This document shows, in pieces, positions 33,688 through 45,146 of a stretch of DNA of 64,000 bases. Each line of letters starts with the position of its first letter. The first letter of the stretch is position 1. A program made the position numbers and the translations under genes. Below the pieces are notes generated by a model. It did no database searches. It was not told the origin of the DNA and saw only the letters and a list, made by a program, of their open reading frames with translations. The stretch comes from Neoscytalidium dimidiatum (lineage: Eukaryota; Ascomycota; Dothideomycetes; Botryosphaeriales; Botryosphaeriaceae). The DNA lies in contig CM074704.1 in NCBI GenBank assembly GCA_037367355.1, positions 2,685,803-2,749,802 on the forward strand. The letters run 5' to 3'.

Positions 33688-35986
33688 TCACAGGCCCTGC
33701 CCGTCTTTAAAAGCAGCAAAGATTTGATCGAGGTCAACACCCGGGAAGTCCCAGCTCAGCTCGTCACTCTTGAGACTTGGCGCCAGGCCATTGGGAGACT
33801 GATTCCAGAACAGCTCCAGATTCCACGAGCCATCCATGGGTGTCTGAATGTTGGACATGACGTCGGCGTGGACACCATCTAACATGGGAGGGAGCTGGTC
33901 ATCATCGAATGATTCAAGGGTGACATGTTGTGGGACCGGCGTAGTGGCGGCAGAAAGTAGCTGTGCTAAAGGATCCGCTGGCGGTCCATGCCGGTGTGCC
34001 TGTGGCGTCTGTTGTGAAGAGGGCTCGAGTGGCACCATGAGGCGACGGAGAGCAACTTCGGCGCTTAGATCCATGCTGCATACTGCTTGGAGATTTCCCG
34101 CGTTCCAGCGAGTGAGGCAGTCCAACGCGGGGCCGGAATGATCTTCAAGAAACTTTGCGTGGGTCGAAACTTTGGGCCAGCGTTGGGAAATTTTGCGCAG
34201 AAGTTGAGGGATCGTCCTGATCGTCCTGGTGAGTACCGCGGCATCGAAGCCGGTCAGGCAGCAGGGCTCCCCAGCGGCTGTTTTGCGCACGGCGGAGATG
34301 ACGGTCTCAAGTACGCACACACCGCATTCGAATAGCTGGTACAGGGCGTGCCAGATGTAGAAGAGCTTGCCGAGCCGCGTGTTCCGAGAATAAATGCTGG
34401 CTATCGAGATGATGGCGTTCAGGGCGTTTTTCCGCATGTCCGGAGTTGGGTCTGGAAACCTGACGGACGGGGCGTTGAGGCGGAAAATGTTAGTCTGATA
34501 CATAAGCTCTCGAAACTCAATCTTCTCTCCTGGGCGGCCGTTTCCGCTCGTGTGAGTGGCAGCATACCACTCCTCGATACGTTGAACCGCACGCTTGCGC
34601 CACGTATCCAGAGGAAGTGGGCACGGAGAAAGCAGAGAGGCGCCATTCTTGGAAAGCATGGCTGACACTTCGGCCTCGTACTGCCGCAGTGGCCAGATGT
34701 GTGTGACCGGGGACTGTTCCGTGCCGGAGGGATCCGAGCTACCGAAGAGTGATTCTGGGTACTGCGTTCCGGGATTAGCTTGAAGGGGGCTGCTGGCCGT
34801 ACGGACAGCCAACAGTGCTTACCTTTGCGGTGATTGCACGGCGGGGGAACACGAAGGCCCTGCCGATGACGAAATGGCATGCACTGACACTTTGATCAGC
34901 ATTGGCATACGTAGAAGCGGCAGGGAGATTCTCACGCATCCACGCTGTATACGGCCCAGAAGATCTTACGGCGGATGTCGAGGGTAGACCGGTCCAGTTT
35001 GGCCTGCTCGTAGTGGGGAAGCTCCTGGTGAAGGCCAAGCTGCACAGCGAGGCGCAGGGCAGCGCCGATGGTGTTCATCACATTGACAGCACGCGGGTTG
35101 ACAAAACCGTAATGAGTAAGGAGGAGCAGGGCGCGTAGGCGCTGCCAGGGCTGCTCGTCGCTGATGTAAGCGAGGTGGCTTTTGGCGGTGTTCCAGAATT
35201 CCTCAGCAGCGGCGGTGGCGCGCGCTTCGTCATGGCGGATCAGCGTTGTGGCCTGCCGAAGTCAGCCGGACAACATTGCTGCGGAGGATGGGAAGGCAAT
35301 CGCACGCTGATTGCCAGGGCAATGGCCACGAGGAAGACGTCGAAATGGGAAGCAGCAGCGCCGTCCTGTGCAAAGACCCTTTCGCAAGAGGCTCGCAACT
35401 GGGCCTCCTCTATGTAAGGCGCCTGGGGAAGGTAGATGTCGGTGTAGTTCTTGAGCATGATGTCAATGACATGGCGGGGGATGAGGGAGATGGTGCTGCA
35501 GCGAGTGTTTTCCGGGGGCGGGTCGGCGTGTTCGCCCTCGACAAGCAGGGCGGGAAGTGGAGACTGCGAGAGGAAGACGGGTGAGCTGAGCGAGACGAGC
35601 GGGTGACGGGGCACGAAAGAGGGGCGAGAGGAATGATTGTGGGCGCGGTGGTGGTGGTGCTGGTATGGCTCGGCGATGGAGGTGGCCAGCGACTGGGTCA
35701 GAGCGGAGACGGCGGCGTCGACCAGCTTGCCGCGGTCGACAGACTGCTCGGAACGCAGGCGGAGCAGCTCGATCTCCAGCTGGGCGACCTTGTCCTCGAG
35801 GTAGGCGACGTCGCTGCGCGGGCGCTCGCGGCCCTCGACGGCATCGTAGCCGACGCAGGGCACGTTCGCGCGCTCGCAGGCGCCGCAGGTGGGGAAGCGG
35901 AGGTCACATCTGGTCTTGCGGTGGCGGCAGCGGTAGCAGGCCTTGGTTATGCGGTGGTTGGAGCTGGAGGTGCGGACGGGAGGCAT
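33688..35986 (-). CDS. Zn(II)2Cys6 transcription factor (TF2)
   Basis: Four exons (35306-35986, 34936-35252, 34823-34883, 33688-34761) join in phase to 710 residues. The N-terminal cluster has Cys at 17 and 20, then C-x6-C-x6-C-x2-C-x6-C (ACYRCRHRKTRCDLRFPTC, then GACERANVPC). A heptad-like stretch, AYLEDKVAQLEIELLRLRSEQ, follows and should form a dimerising coiled coil. A His-rich patch (YQHHHHRAHNH) lies in the linker. The fungal_trans part begins near ISLIPRHVIDIMLKNYTDIYL and includes ALRLAVQLGLHQEL and RRKIFWAVYSVD. The C-terminus is acidic (DVDLDQIFAAFKDG-like). The start at 35986 gives the first ATG; the frame upstream has no ATG. It is divergent from TF3 across 379 bp. Confidence 0.86.
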
Positions 35987-36075
35987 GTCTGGCCGCCGCC
36001 CATTGCCGCAGACATGCAGGGTGCAATTGACGCGACACGGCGAAGAGGCGGACACGGCGGAACCTGGACAGACGG

Positions 36076-36143
36076 CTGGAAGAAGCTGGGAGCTGGAAGA
36101 AGCTGGGAGCTGGAAGAAGCTGGGAGCTGGAAGAAGCTGGGAG
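36076..36143. repeat. 17-bp tandem repeat, four perfect copies
   Basis: The unit CTGGAAGAAGCTGGGAG repeats four times without a mismatch, 90 bp upstream of the TF2 start codon. The unit contains GAAGAAGCT-type inverted GAA/TTC-like elements, but no factor is assigned. Perfect copies point to a recent, variable minisatellite. Confidence 0.85.
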
Positions 36144-36170
36144 CTGTTGCCGGCGGCCACGACCTTTCTT

Positions 36171-36204
36171 CCCTTCCTTCCTTCCTTCCTTCCTTCCTTC
36201 TTTC
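36171..36204. repeat. (CTTC)n microsatellite
   Basis: A tetranucleotide tract of about eight units with slight decay lies between TF2 and TF3. Such pyrimidine tracts often occur in fungal core promoters and leaders. Confidence 0.75.
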
Positions 36205-36365
36205 GTTCCTTCGCCTATCTCCTTATCGCGCGTCGGCTTAACGCCTCCCCTTCCTTCCGGCGGCGGTGCGCGTGCTCCAGGTTACAGGCGCGGTGCTACA
36301 GGTGCGCCAGCTCCCCCCAGCCTGCTTACTTCCCACGTTCTCCCTCTGCCGCCCGTCTTCTCCGC

Positions 36366-38267
36366 ATGGCGCTCCAGACGTGCAAGAGATGCCGCAAAAG
36401 ACGCATCAAGGTCAGTGCCCGGTCTCGCCATTCCTCCCCCAGCTCCATCGATCTCGTAATTCGCGCCCCGCTCACCTCCACCCACAACCGCCAGTGCGAC
36501 CTTCAGCTCCCGTCGTGCAGCTCGTGCCAGCTCGTCGATACCGAGTGCCTCTTTTTGGATGACTCGCTGGGCCACGAGGTCCCGCGGAGGTGCGGCTCCC
36601 CAGAGATGTGCCTGGCGCCCGTTGACCCGACCCTGCTCCAGCTACCTTCATGCGTTGAACGTCAAGGTCGAGCAACTCGAGGCCGAAATACGCGCGCTCC
36701 GAGCCGCGCAAACCACTCCTGCTCCCCGGCAGCCGAATCCAGCGGCGCTTCTCCACTCGGCGCCCGACTTCAACCTGCTGCCGCGCCATGCTCAGGCCGT
36801 GGGCTCCGGCCATGCCTCCACCGACTCGTACCTGGGCCCTGGCAGCTCAGCCGAGCTCCTGGGAAATCTTCTTGCCGCTCTGGTGCGGGGAGAGCTTGCC
36901 AACGACGCCTCCAATCCCAGCCCTCTACCCAGATTCATCGCGCGTTTCCGGGATGGCGATGATCAACATTCTCTTGCCTTCCCCGCGCTGAACCTCAAAA
37001 CAAACCCTGGCAAGCTCGAGACCCAGTCGCTGCAGCACCCTCAGGTCCAGCGAGCCCTCGCCGAGTACTACGCAAAAGCTGTTCAGCCAAGCTTCCCGCT
37101 TCTCTCTCCCGATCACTTGCGCTCGCTACTTGGTTACGAGAATCCTCTTCGTCAAGCTGCCAGTGACGCTGAGAAGTTGTGCATTCACGGAACGCTTGCC
37201 GTCGCTTCAGCTCTGGTTGCCCGCGACCTGGACAGAGATCAAAGCGTCGCGGCTTCTCTCTGGGCTGAGAAGCTCTTTGACCACCTCGCCCGCTCGTATC
37301 CTACCGATGGCTCAGAGTCCTCCGATCCGTTTCAGCCCATACTCCCCCTTTGCTTCTTGGTCCTTCTCGACCTTGTCTCTCCTGGCTCCTCTCGAGGCTC
37401 GATTTGGGAAACCGTTGGATCCGCCTCCCGCATGTTTGTGGCAGTGTGTGAGGAGAGCCAACAGTTTGATGACGATTGCCAGCGGATCGGTTTCTGCCTC
37501 TACTCGTTTGAAAGGTATCCGCTACCCACCTGACCTCTACCACTTCTCTAATTCTCCACAGTATTCTGTCGTGCCATTTCCATCGGCCCTCCCTCCTTTG
37601 CAACTCGGCCCCACCGTCCTTGGGTGCCTTCTCTCCCGAGTACGACTTCCTCTCTTCGACATTGCAAGCCAACCGCACCGTGTACGCCATCAGCCAGCAT
37701 TTTGCCCTCAACCACGACCCCTCTCCAGGTGACTTGGAAGCCTTGATTCCTCTAAATCTCAGAATAGTGCCGGAATTTCACCTCTCGGAGATGTCCTTGG
37801 CCCAGGCGCAGATCTATCTTGCCCTCCACCCCCTGTTTACATCTCCGTCAGCAGGTCCTCACAGCTGCTCACCGGAGCTCCTGAGCAAAATTGCCGCTGC
37901 CGCATCTGCATACATCGCTTCCACCTCCAAACTGAACAGAGAACACCGGATCCTGAGCATTTGGATCACTATGGAATCTGTGCTGCTGGCCGGAGCCGTC
38001 TGGGGCGCTTATTTGATTCTCAGCAAGCAAGGAGAGCCCAAAGTTCTTCCGCAAACACCTACCACAGCTGTACAGAAAGGCTCTTCTATGGAACCTCTCC
38101 TGCAGTGCTCTACCCTACTAGCCTCTTTCGCCGAGCGGTGGAAACCAGGGAGTTCCTACGTGCAAGCTTGGGAGGCCTTTGTAGAGATGCTTTTGGCCGA
38201 CCTGGATGTCCATAAGAAGGCAATAAATCCTCATCCGGCCCCGCAGGACAGCCGAATATATGAATGA
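36366..38267 (+). CDS. Zn(II)2Cys6 transcription factor (TF3)
   Basis: Four exons (36366-36410, 36495-36589, 36642-37514, 37562-38267) join in phase to 572 residues. The cluster MALQTCKRCRKRRIK is split from CDLQLPSCSSC by the first intron, and the six Cys fit C-x2-C-x6-C-x6-C-x2-C-x6-C. A short coiled coil (NVKVEQLEAEIRALRAAQ) follows. The rest is helical and includes HPQVQRALAEYYAKAVQPSFPLLSPDHLRSLL, shortened here only in description; the middle-homology signature is weaker than in TF1 and TF2. The gene is convergent with the P450 gene, with only 96 bp between the stop codons, and divergent from TF2. Such a layout is common in metabolite clusters, so TF3 is a candidate local regulator of the P450/SDR pair (inference). 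Confidence 0.84.
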
Positions 38268-38363
38268 TTCTGTTCTCGTGGCGCTACACATCTCGATTTT
38301 CTATATCTTGACTAGCGGAAACGCACGATCATCCTGCAACGGCGACAAAGGCCTCCTGCTCCT

Positions 38364-40170
38364 TCACGTCAGCACCAAGTGCGAAGTCGCCCTTTTGCTC
38401 TGTGCCAGATTTCTCAGAAGCACCTCCCTAGGCTGTCTCTCCTCAAGCCTCAATCTGTACCTTTTGGGTAATACGGAGGCGTCCTTTCTGTTCTCGTTGA
38501 AGTCGATGTAATCCGTGGTCGGTGGCGCCTCCTTGCTGGCTGAGAACTTGAAATGGACGATCAGCCTCACGAAGGTAGCGTAGAGAATCCTATTCGAGAG
38601 CGCAATGGCAGTGCAAGCTCTGGATCCAGCACCGTACGAATAGTGGTAGGGAGCCGGAACCTTGAACTTGCTGTCTGCATCCAGCCACCGCTCGGGTCGG
38701 AAGACGTGCGCGTCCGGCCCGTACGCCGTCTTGTCTGTTCAATTGTCAGCGTATTACGCTCCAAATCATCCCCTTTTACTTACCGTGGTTGATAGCTTGA
38801 GCATTCATATACACCGTCACGCCCTTCGGAATCTTCACGCCATTGTATTCCATCTCCTTGAATGTCTGCCGGGGTGGCAACAACTGAATCGCACAGTAGT
38901 ACCTCAGCATTTCCCTGACCAGTGCAACAACATATTCAACATTCTCCTCCAAGAGGCACTTTTCCCAAGCCTCCTCAGGACTGCCATATACGCTCATGAT
39001 GGCGTCATACGCCTTTTGCTGAACCTGCTGTCCTTCATCTGTGCTCAGGACCCCTAACCCAGCAATACCCGTCGTCGCAAGCGTCTCGAACCCTCCGGAA
39101 ACAAGTCCAACATTGATGCTTCGGATCTCCGCCTCGGAGAGCTTGACCTCGGACTTTCCCCTGAGCAAGCCTTCGGCGATACAATCGACGGATTTACCGG
39201 CGTCGACTGCTTTCTGAACGCGAGCTAATAGTGCATCCAACCAGACATCGCGCTTGGCCGTGATCTTCTTGGCTAGCGCACTCCGAGGGTTCGGCAAGTA
39301 CCGGTAGAAAGGAACGTAGTCCTGGATATTGTTGTTGGTGCTGCGGAACGTGCTCACCGTGTGTGCTGTCGTCAGGATGTCGTGCAGCAGCGGGTCTGAG
39401 ACGTCGTCGAAGCGGGAGGCATAGCAGAGCAGCGTCGTGAAGTTGAGCGTGGCCCGTAGGAAGAAGATGCGCGGATCGACTTCTTTGGTGAGACTGTTGG
39501 TAGAATCGTCCAGGGCCGCAGCGAACATGTCGGCCACCAGCCCGTGGACCTCAATATCGTAGAGTGGTGCATTTCGTTGGATGGCGGGCCGTGTCATGAA
39601 GGCCCCGACAGCGGTGCGCTTGCGCTTGCAGGATTGATCCCAAGGCGAAGTCCCAATTGTGGCACCTTTCGTGAGCAAGTCAACTCATGCCACTCCAGAT
39701 AAAGCTGTATCCTCCTCGCTCCTCAACGCAAGATTTCGTGAAGATCGATTCAAGAATGAATATATAGACTTCTTCGACGTACCCTGCGTGTTACTGACCA
39801 TCTTATGAAATGTCCAAAAGATTGGCCGGTCTATAGTCGCGCTCGCATTTTTCTGGATGAAATGCTGTGCCGCGTCGAATGTGTTCAGAACAATGATCCG
39901 CCTGTTTCCGAGCTTCGCCTGCAACAGCGGCCAGTCATTCTCAGCCGACCATTTTTGCAGTGCGGAAGGATGATCATTGCCTAAGGCTTTGATGTGCCCG
40001 TAGAAAGGAACGGCGCCAGATGGTTCAGGGATTCCCCGAATGTGCGGTACGTCTGTGCCATAAGCTGCGACATACAGGAAATAGACGAGTAGAATCGCCG
40101 AGAAGATAACGGTAATCGGGCGGACGTTCTCTAGGATAAATGCCAGTGGACCTTGAGGTATGTTTGCCAT
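38364..40170 (-). CDS. Cytochrome P450, CYP504-like
   Basis: Three exons (39783-40170, 38784-39665, 38364-38734) join in phase to 546 residues. The N-terminal helix (PITVIFSAILLVYFLYVAAYG) anchors it in the ER. P450 marks are HIRGIPEPSGAVPFYGH, the I-helix region GLVSGGFETLATTG, the ExxR-type EMLRYYCA, and the haem loop YSYGAGSRACTAIALSNR with Cys in RAC. The pattern FTFHKMVSNTQGATIGTSPWDQSCKRKR-type (shown in parts: TFHKMVSNTQG, TIGTSPWDQ) matches the CYP504 group of phenylacetate hydroxylases. The residue after the haem Cys is Thr-Ala rather than the usual Ala-Gly, so it is a divergent member and its substrate is open. It is divergent from the SDR gene across 528 bp. Confidence 0.87.
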
Positions 40171-40698
40171 TTGAGCCAGAAGCAAAACAAAAGAGGACGA
40201 AATGACGGACGAATGGTTACGGTGCCGTTGGAAAAGTAGCCAGCTCCGCTCCGTGCCGAGGAATTTGCTGGATAGCTTTATAAGAGCAGCGCTACTGATT
40301 GTACGGCTTAGGCTTATGCAGGCAACCTTTTTTCAATGACACACAGTTGCCGATGTCTCGGATGTCCATACAAGGTCCGCGGTGGGAGCTCAACGCAGCG
40401 TGTATGATTAGCTTAACCCCCTCCATCGGATATCCCCGTCGGACTACTCAACAGACTCGGGAATCCCCGCTGCCATCATCATACGTCTGGGTCTTATCGT
40501 GCGTAATACTCGCGAACGCTGATGCGCGCTTCCAGTTGCCGATGTAGAATGGGCGGTCGCGTTCTTGTTCAACAGAAAAATGAGGAGTGCGAAATCTTAA
40601 AAATACTCTTAGGCTGACCAGTTGGAAGTTACTCTTAAATCATCCCTACCTCTTCATTCATATTTTCCTCTTATTTGCAGTAGATTTAGCATCGCGAC
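40171..40698. promoter_or_regulatory. Shared divergent promoter of the P450 and SDR genes
   Basis: These 528 bp separate the divergent P450 and short-chain dehydrogenase start codons. A TATAAGAG-like element at about 40277-40284 could serve the P450. Two TTGCCGATGT repeats, at about 40345-40354 and 40536-40545, are about 190 bp apart and might be shared sites; this is weak evidence. Confidence 0.45.
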
Positions 40699-41788
40699 AT
40701 GACAGATCTCAAGGCAGAAAAAGCATTTTCTATTCCGGGTCGCGTCGCAGTAATCACAGGTGGAGGTAAGTGAACACTATTGCCTAAAGATCTCGATGCC
40801 CTCGATCAATTCGGACCTGATGGTCAAAACTCCCATCGATGCTACGAAATTACCCGCAGCTTACACACTTCATTGAACTCCAGCTGGTGGCCTCGGCACG
40901 TCTTTTGCAAAGTGCTTTCTCATCAATGGCGCCTCTGTTACGCTTATCGACCTCTCCACGTCAGCCCTCGAAACAGCTGCATCCGGCCTCCGCCGCCTGA
41001 AAGAAGACCTGGAGCTTCCCGGTGGTATTTCTATAGTTCAGGGCGATCTGAGCACCCACGCAGGCGTCCGCAGCGTCGCATCACGTATTATGTCTACGCA
41101 TTCGAGCCTCGATATACTCGTGCACGCGGCTGGGATCAGGATACTGAATGATAAGATATTCGAGCCGGGCCAGCCGCTTGAGTCTCTTGTCGAAGCTACC
41201 AAGAGTCTGGCTTGGGAGGACATGGAGCGGAGCTTTCAGATCAACGTCATGGCGCAGTACTACCTGACAGCTGAGCTTCTCAGCCCGCTGGGAGTGGCGG
41301 CAAAACTGAATGGAGGGAAAGATGGGCGTGGATGCGTGGTGTGCTTCAGCAGTGCTGCAGGCCGGCACAATGCACAATTCGTACCGGCCTATCAAATCAG
41401 TAAGGCGGCCGTAGATCATCTGGTAAGAATCATGGCGGCCGAATTTGCAGATCACTACAGTGCGTATCCCCTTTCGCAACGGTGGGCTACTCGCTCTGGC
41501 ATCGTAGCCGAACGCCTGATACTTACATGACGGGTAGTCCGAGTCAACGCCATAGCGCCAGGAATATTCCCCAGCGGCATGTGTTCCATAGATGAGAATG
41601 ATCCGAATTCGAACCTTAAGCTGTCCTTCGACATGCCGGCAAGGCGCCCGGCGAGCGAGATGGAGATGGCAGCATCGGTGCTATATTTAGTCAGTCCTGC
41701 AGGTGCATACACCACAGGACATCACCTGGTTGCAGATGGTGGGCGGTTGCTTGTAGCGGCAGGGAGAATCAGCAAGCCGAAGCTGTAG
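40699..41788 (+). CDS. Short-chain dehydrogenase/reductase (SDR)
   Basis: Three exons (40699-40765, 40884-41459, 41538-41788) join in phase to 297 residues; introns are 40766-40883 and 41460-41537. The cofactor motif TGGAGGLG (TGxxxGxG) is assembled across the first intron. HAAG replaces the usual NNAG in DILVHAAGIRI. The active site has Ser in VVCFSSAAGRHN and YxxxK in YQISKAAVDHL, and RVNAIAPGIFPSGM is typical of classical SDRs. GHHLVADGG ends the fold. It probably oxidises or reduces a hydroxyl/keto group with NAD(P). The divergent pairing with a P450 suggests that the two act on the same compound (inference). The C-terminus PKL is at best a weak peroxisomal signal. Confidence 0.88.
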
Positions 41789-42916
41789 AGCGCTGATCAG
41801 GAAGGCCCAAGTGGCAAGGTTAAGAGATGATCAAGGTCTTCCATGACGCAAGTTCGCACGCAGACGGGGCGCTAAGTAATCAGTCGAACTTCTCAGCGTT
41901 GCTGAATTTAGTGCAAATTACCGAACCGATGGTGGTGTGGAGGAGGGGCCGCATGATACGCGCGCTGCATGTGACTGGGAAGACAGAATTGATGAGAATC
42001 GCGTAATCTTCTATATTCGAGGGTTTTCTGCATTATGCCCGGCTAGTAAAATAAACGGCTATAGCTTATTGGGTCTCGGCGCCGTGCTGGCTGATCCCTG
42101 CCCACTGTCCGGTCTTTTCTCCAAACTCTATCACTCAAAAGGCTAAATATATTCGGATGCGACACCACCCTAGGCTTAGCCTTCACGGAGAATACTGTGG
42201 TATGCAGCATAAGTATTGTTAGTGCGATATCATTGCGAATCGCCGTGCGCAGTAATTCTACAACCTTCGGTTGGATGGTTTTCCTTTACACCTGACCTCA
42301 CACCCTCTTGCCGCTGTGGAGACACTAACAATACTTATGCTGGATACCACAGTAGATAGGCCCACTTCAGAATCGGGGAGCTTCACATTCAATGTGAATG
42401 CCAAAATACGTACCTGTACCGCGGTATCAGCTGCGCCGCATTTTATTTGGAAATGCGCGCAAAAGTCTGAGACCAGACTACACGCTCTGCACTCTGCGCG
42501 TGTCTCCGTTAGTGGCAGCCAACACACTTCAAAAAAAAAAAAAAGGAAAGATCCGTGGCCCCTGGAGCGGAGATGCTTTTACAGGCCTAAGCGATTGGGC
42601 ACTATGGTTCGCTCGCAAAGCAGGGGTTACACCGCTGCAGTTTCGCAAGCTAAGAATAGCTAATCTCGCTGCGGCCCCCACCCGGCCGCCGGGCAGCGCT
42701 ATTGTCTGCGCTACACATGGAAAGGATAGCTGTTTTGACACTGCGTATGTCGCATAGCCTTGCAACTGAAACACGCATTGGGAAGGTCTTGAGCTGCATT
42801 CGACGATATATTATTATATCCTGTCATGGCTGCAGCGAGCAAGGAAAGATTCAAATGGCAAGCGACCTGCAGAGTCACTCTATCAGCGGTCTCGTTGGAG
42901 TCATCACAGATCAAGA
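41789..42916. other. Intergenic region containing a MITE-like element
   Basis: No gene is supported. A 166-bp inverted-repeat element lies at 42193-42354, and a poly(A) run of about 13 at 42529-42541. The rest shows no clear structure. Confidence 0.5.
42193..42354. mobile_element. MITE-like element with 32-bp inverted repeats and TA ends
   Basis: The left arm (42193-42224) and right arm (42323-42354) are reverse complements over 32 bp with one mismatch; the left arm starts TACTGTGGTATGCAGCATAA. About 98 bp of unrelated sequence lie between. Both outer ends are TA, as expected if a Tc1/mariner-type transposase inserted a non-autonomous element at a TA site, so the element proper would be 42195-42352. 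It has no coding capacity. A plain hairpin from another cause is the alternative. Confidence 0.68.
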
Positions 42917-45146
42917 ATGGATACCACCGACCAGTCGAGGCACTACAGCATCCACACTGGCTTCTGGACGAACTGGTCCCGCGGTCCTGTTTTCGGTGCA
43001 ACAATAACCGTGCCTCGCCAGGACGGAACGATTTCTATCGCGCTGCTGGCTCTGTTCGTCAGCATTGTGGGAACGCACTTCTGGAACATCCTCTGCTTTT
43101 GTCTTCACTACAGTCTATCCTCCTCCAAGCCACAAGATGCTCTCTACCACCAAAGACAAGCCACGCTGCGGAACTCTCCAAACGGAACGAGCGGACTCTG
43201 GAACCTGATGATGGTTTTGGTTGCCTGGAAGCGGGGCGGAAGTTCCGCACGGCCTTTTCGCCGAATCTTTCCTCTTGTTTGCGTTGCCCTATGTCATGTC
43301 GTCGCATTCGGTGTGGCTGGCACACTCTCCTCCAAGATTGCGACAGCTGCGGGGAATGAAGTCCTCGTCTCAAGTTCCAACTGCGGAATATTGCAGGATG
43401 ACAAAGATCCCGACGTTCCGGAGTTAACCGCGTACCTGAATTCGTACAAGGCGGAGTTGATGGCATCCTACTCGACCTTCGCTCAGCAGTGCTACCGAAA
43501 CACATCAGATATGGCCGATTGCCGCACATTTGTGAAGCGTAATATCCCTTCTTTTATCTCCAGGAATGTGACATGTCCGTTCCAAGATGACATGTGCCTG
43601 TCTGTAAACGGGAACATCCGTTTTGATACTGGATATCTTGACAGCAATGATGATTTTGGCCTTAACTCGCCAGCTGAGGAACGAGTACAGCTCCGGCGCG
43701 TCTCTACCTGTGCACCGATAACTACTCAAGGACACCGCCGGCGAGGTAAGCTGTACGATACGAATACCTCGTATATTCAATATGAGTACGGGGAGGCGGC
43801 AAACTTCTGGGAAGGCAACAATTACACGTACAGATATCCTGAGATCACGTTGGAGTGGGAACTACCAACCGCCGGTTCAGACTATACACTCGGGTGAGTC
43901 TTTCCAGATCGCTGTGAAATCAATTTCCGCAACCTGTGCTGATCATTTCGAGCAGTGGTATGGACGCGACCGTGATAAACGGGACTATGAACAATACAAG
44001 CACCGACTTCATCCCAATTCCTGCACTGCAGCAGAGCGATGCAGACCTCCATCTAATCTTTCTTTCTGCGAACTCAATCATCTTCACCCAGGAGGTGAAC
44101 GATCTATGGTATTCGGCTCATCGCAATGTATCGCAACTTTATTACTCGGACATGGGCGATGTGGAAGGCACGATGGATGCAATTGTCCAAGACGATGCTG
44201 CCTCAGTGCTGGCGTGCACGGTCAAAGAGCAATACTGCAACCCGAACCTACCCAATGAGACTCGATGCGCGCCGTTTGGGGGCGAATACGAATCCACGGA
44301 CTTGGCCGAGCATCTGTGGACAGACCAGAGGCAGCTGGATACATTTCGCTGGGTTGATGCAATCATCAAAAACTACCGGCCCTCTATGCACAATGTCCTG
44401 TACACTCTCGGATCGTCGGCTTTGCTTTCGAGGCAGAGGCTATCAGAAGGCTACCAGGGAGCGCTTGGAGATGATCAGTGGCAGCTGGAAGCCGAGAATT
44501 GGCATGCCGTATCCATGGCTGCCATGCAAGGAATCATGAAAGAAGTCGCAGTGGGACCCTCTGACCAGAACGTTATGAAGTGGCTAGCTAAGCCAAATAA
44601 TACCGTGGAATACCGTTTCTGTAGTAATCAGGTGAGTCTAGATAATTCTCTCTAGTCTTGAAACCTAAAGTAAAGTATGTGTATGCTCACTGTAAATGTC
44701 TGCAGAAAATTATCAACAGCGAATACTTCAATTTTTCGGTTCTGGGTCTGGTGTCCATCTTAGTGATCGGTGGCTCGATCGTCTTTCTTTCTTATGCCAT
44801 CGAGGCGATCTTTGCCTGCGCGCAACGTCGCTACCGAAATTTTGGAAATGCGTACACGCGCCTCGAATGGAGCGCGAATGGGATGTTGCAGCTGCAGAGG
44901 CTTGCGCATGAAGAACGAGGGATGGGAACGTGGGACCGCTGCGCTGCAGACGTACCGATCACACGGAAAGGAGAAAAGTTGGCTGTCTTAGACCTGGAAG
45001 ACATGGAGCATCCTAGGTTGATGGCGGCAGAACACGGTGCGGCGGAAGAGGAGAAGACGGTGGTGTCGGTGCATGAGATAGAATTATTGACGCCGTCGCT
45101 GGACTCAGAGGAATGTTTGGAAAGACAGAATAGTCATAGCGACTAG
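42917..45146 (+). CDS. Polytopic membrane protein of unknown function
   Basis: Three exons (42917-43893, 43956-44631, 44706-45146) join in phase to 697 residues. I do not recognise a named domain. Two hydrophobic segments lie near the N-terminus (ISIALLALFVSIVGTHFWNILCF; FPLVCVALCHVVAFGVAGTL). A long extracellular or luminal loop follows, with many Cys and N-glycosylation sequons (NTSD, NVTC, NTSY, NNYT, NVSQ, NETR). One more helix lies near the C-terminus (LGLVSILVIGGSIVFLSYAIEAI), with an acidic cytosolic tail. The N-terminal phrase HTGFWTNWSRGPVFGATITV looks like that of a large Pezizomycotina family of uncharacterised proteins. It may be a surface sensor or structural protein; that is a guess. 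Confidence 0.8.

Larger units (their letters stand above)
35987..36365. promoter_or_regulatory. Shared divergent promoter of TF2 and TF3
   Basis: These 379 bp lie between two divergently transcribed Zn2Cys6 regulator genes. The stretch is largely made of simple sequence: four perfect copies of a 17-bp unit at 36076-36143, and a (CTTC)n tract at about 36171-36204. Both lie in the 5' leaders. Confidence 0.6.
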
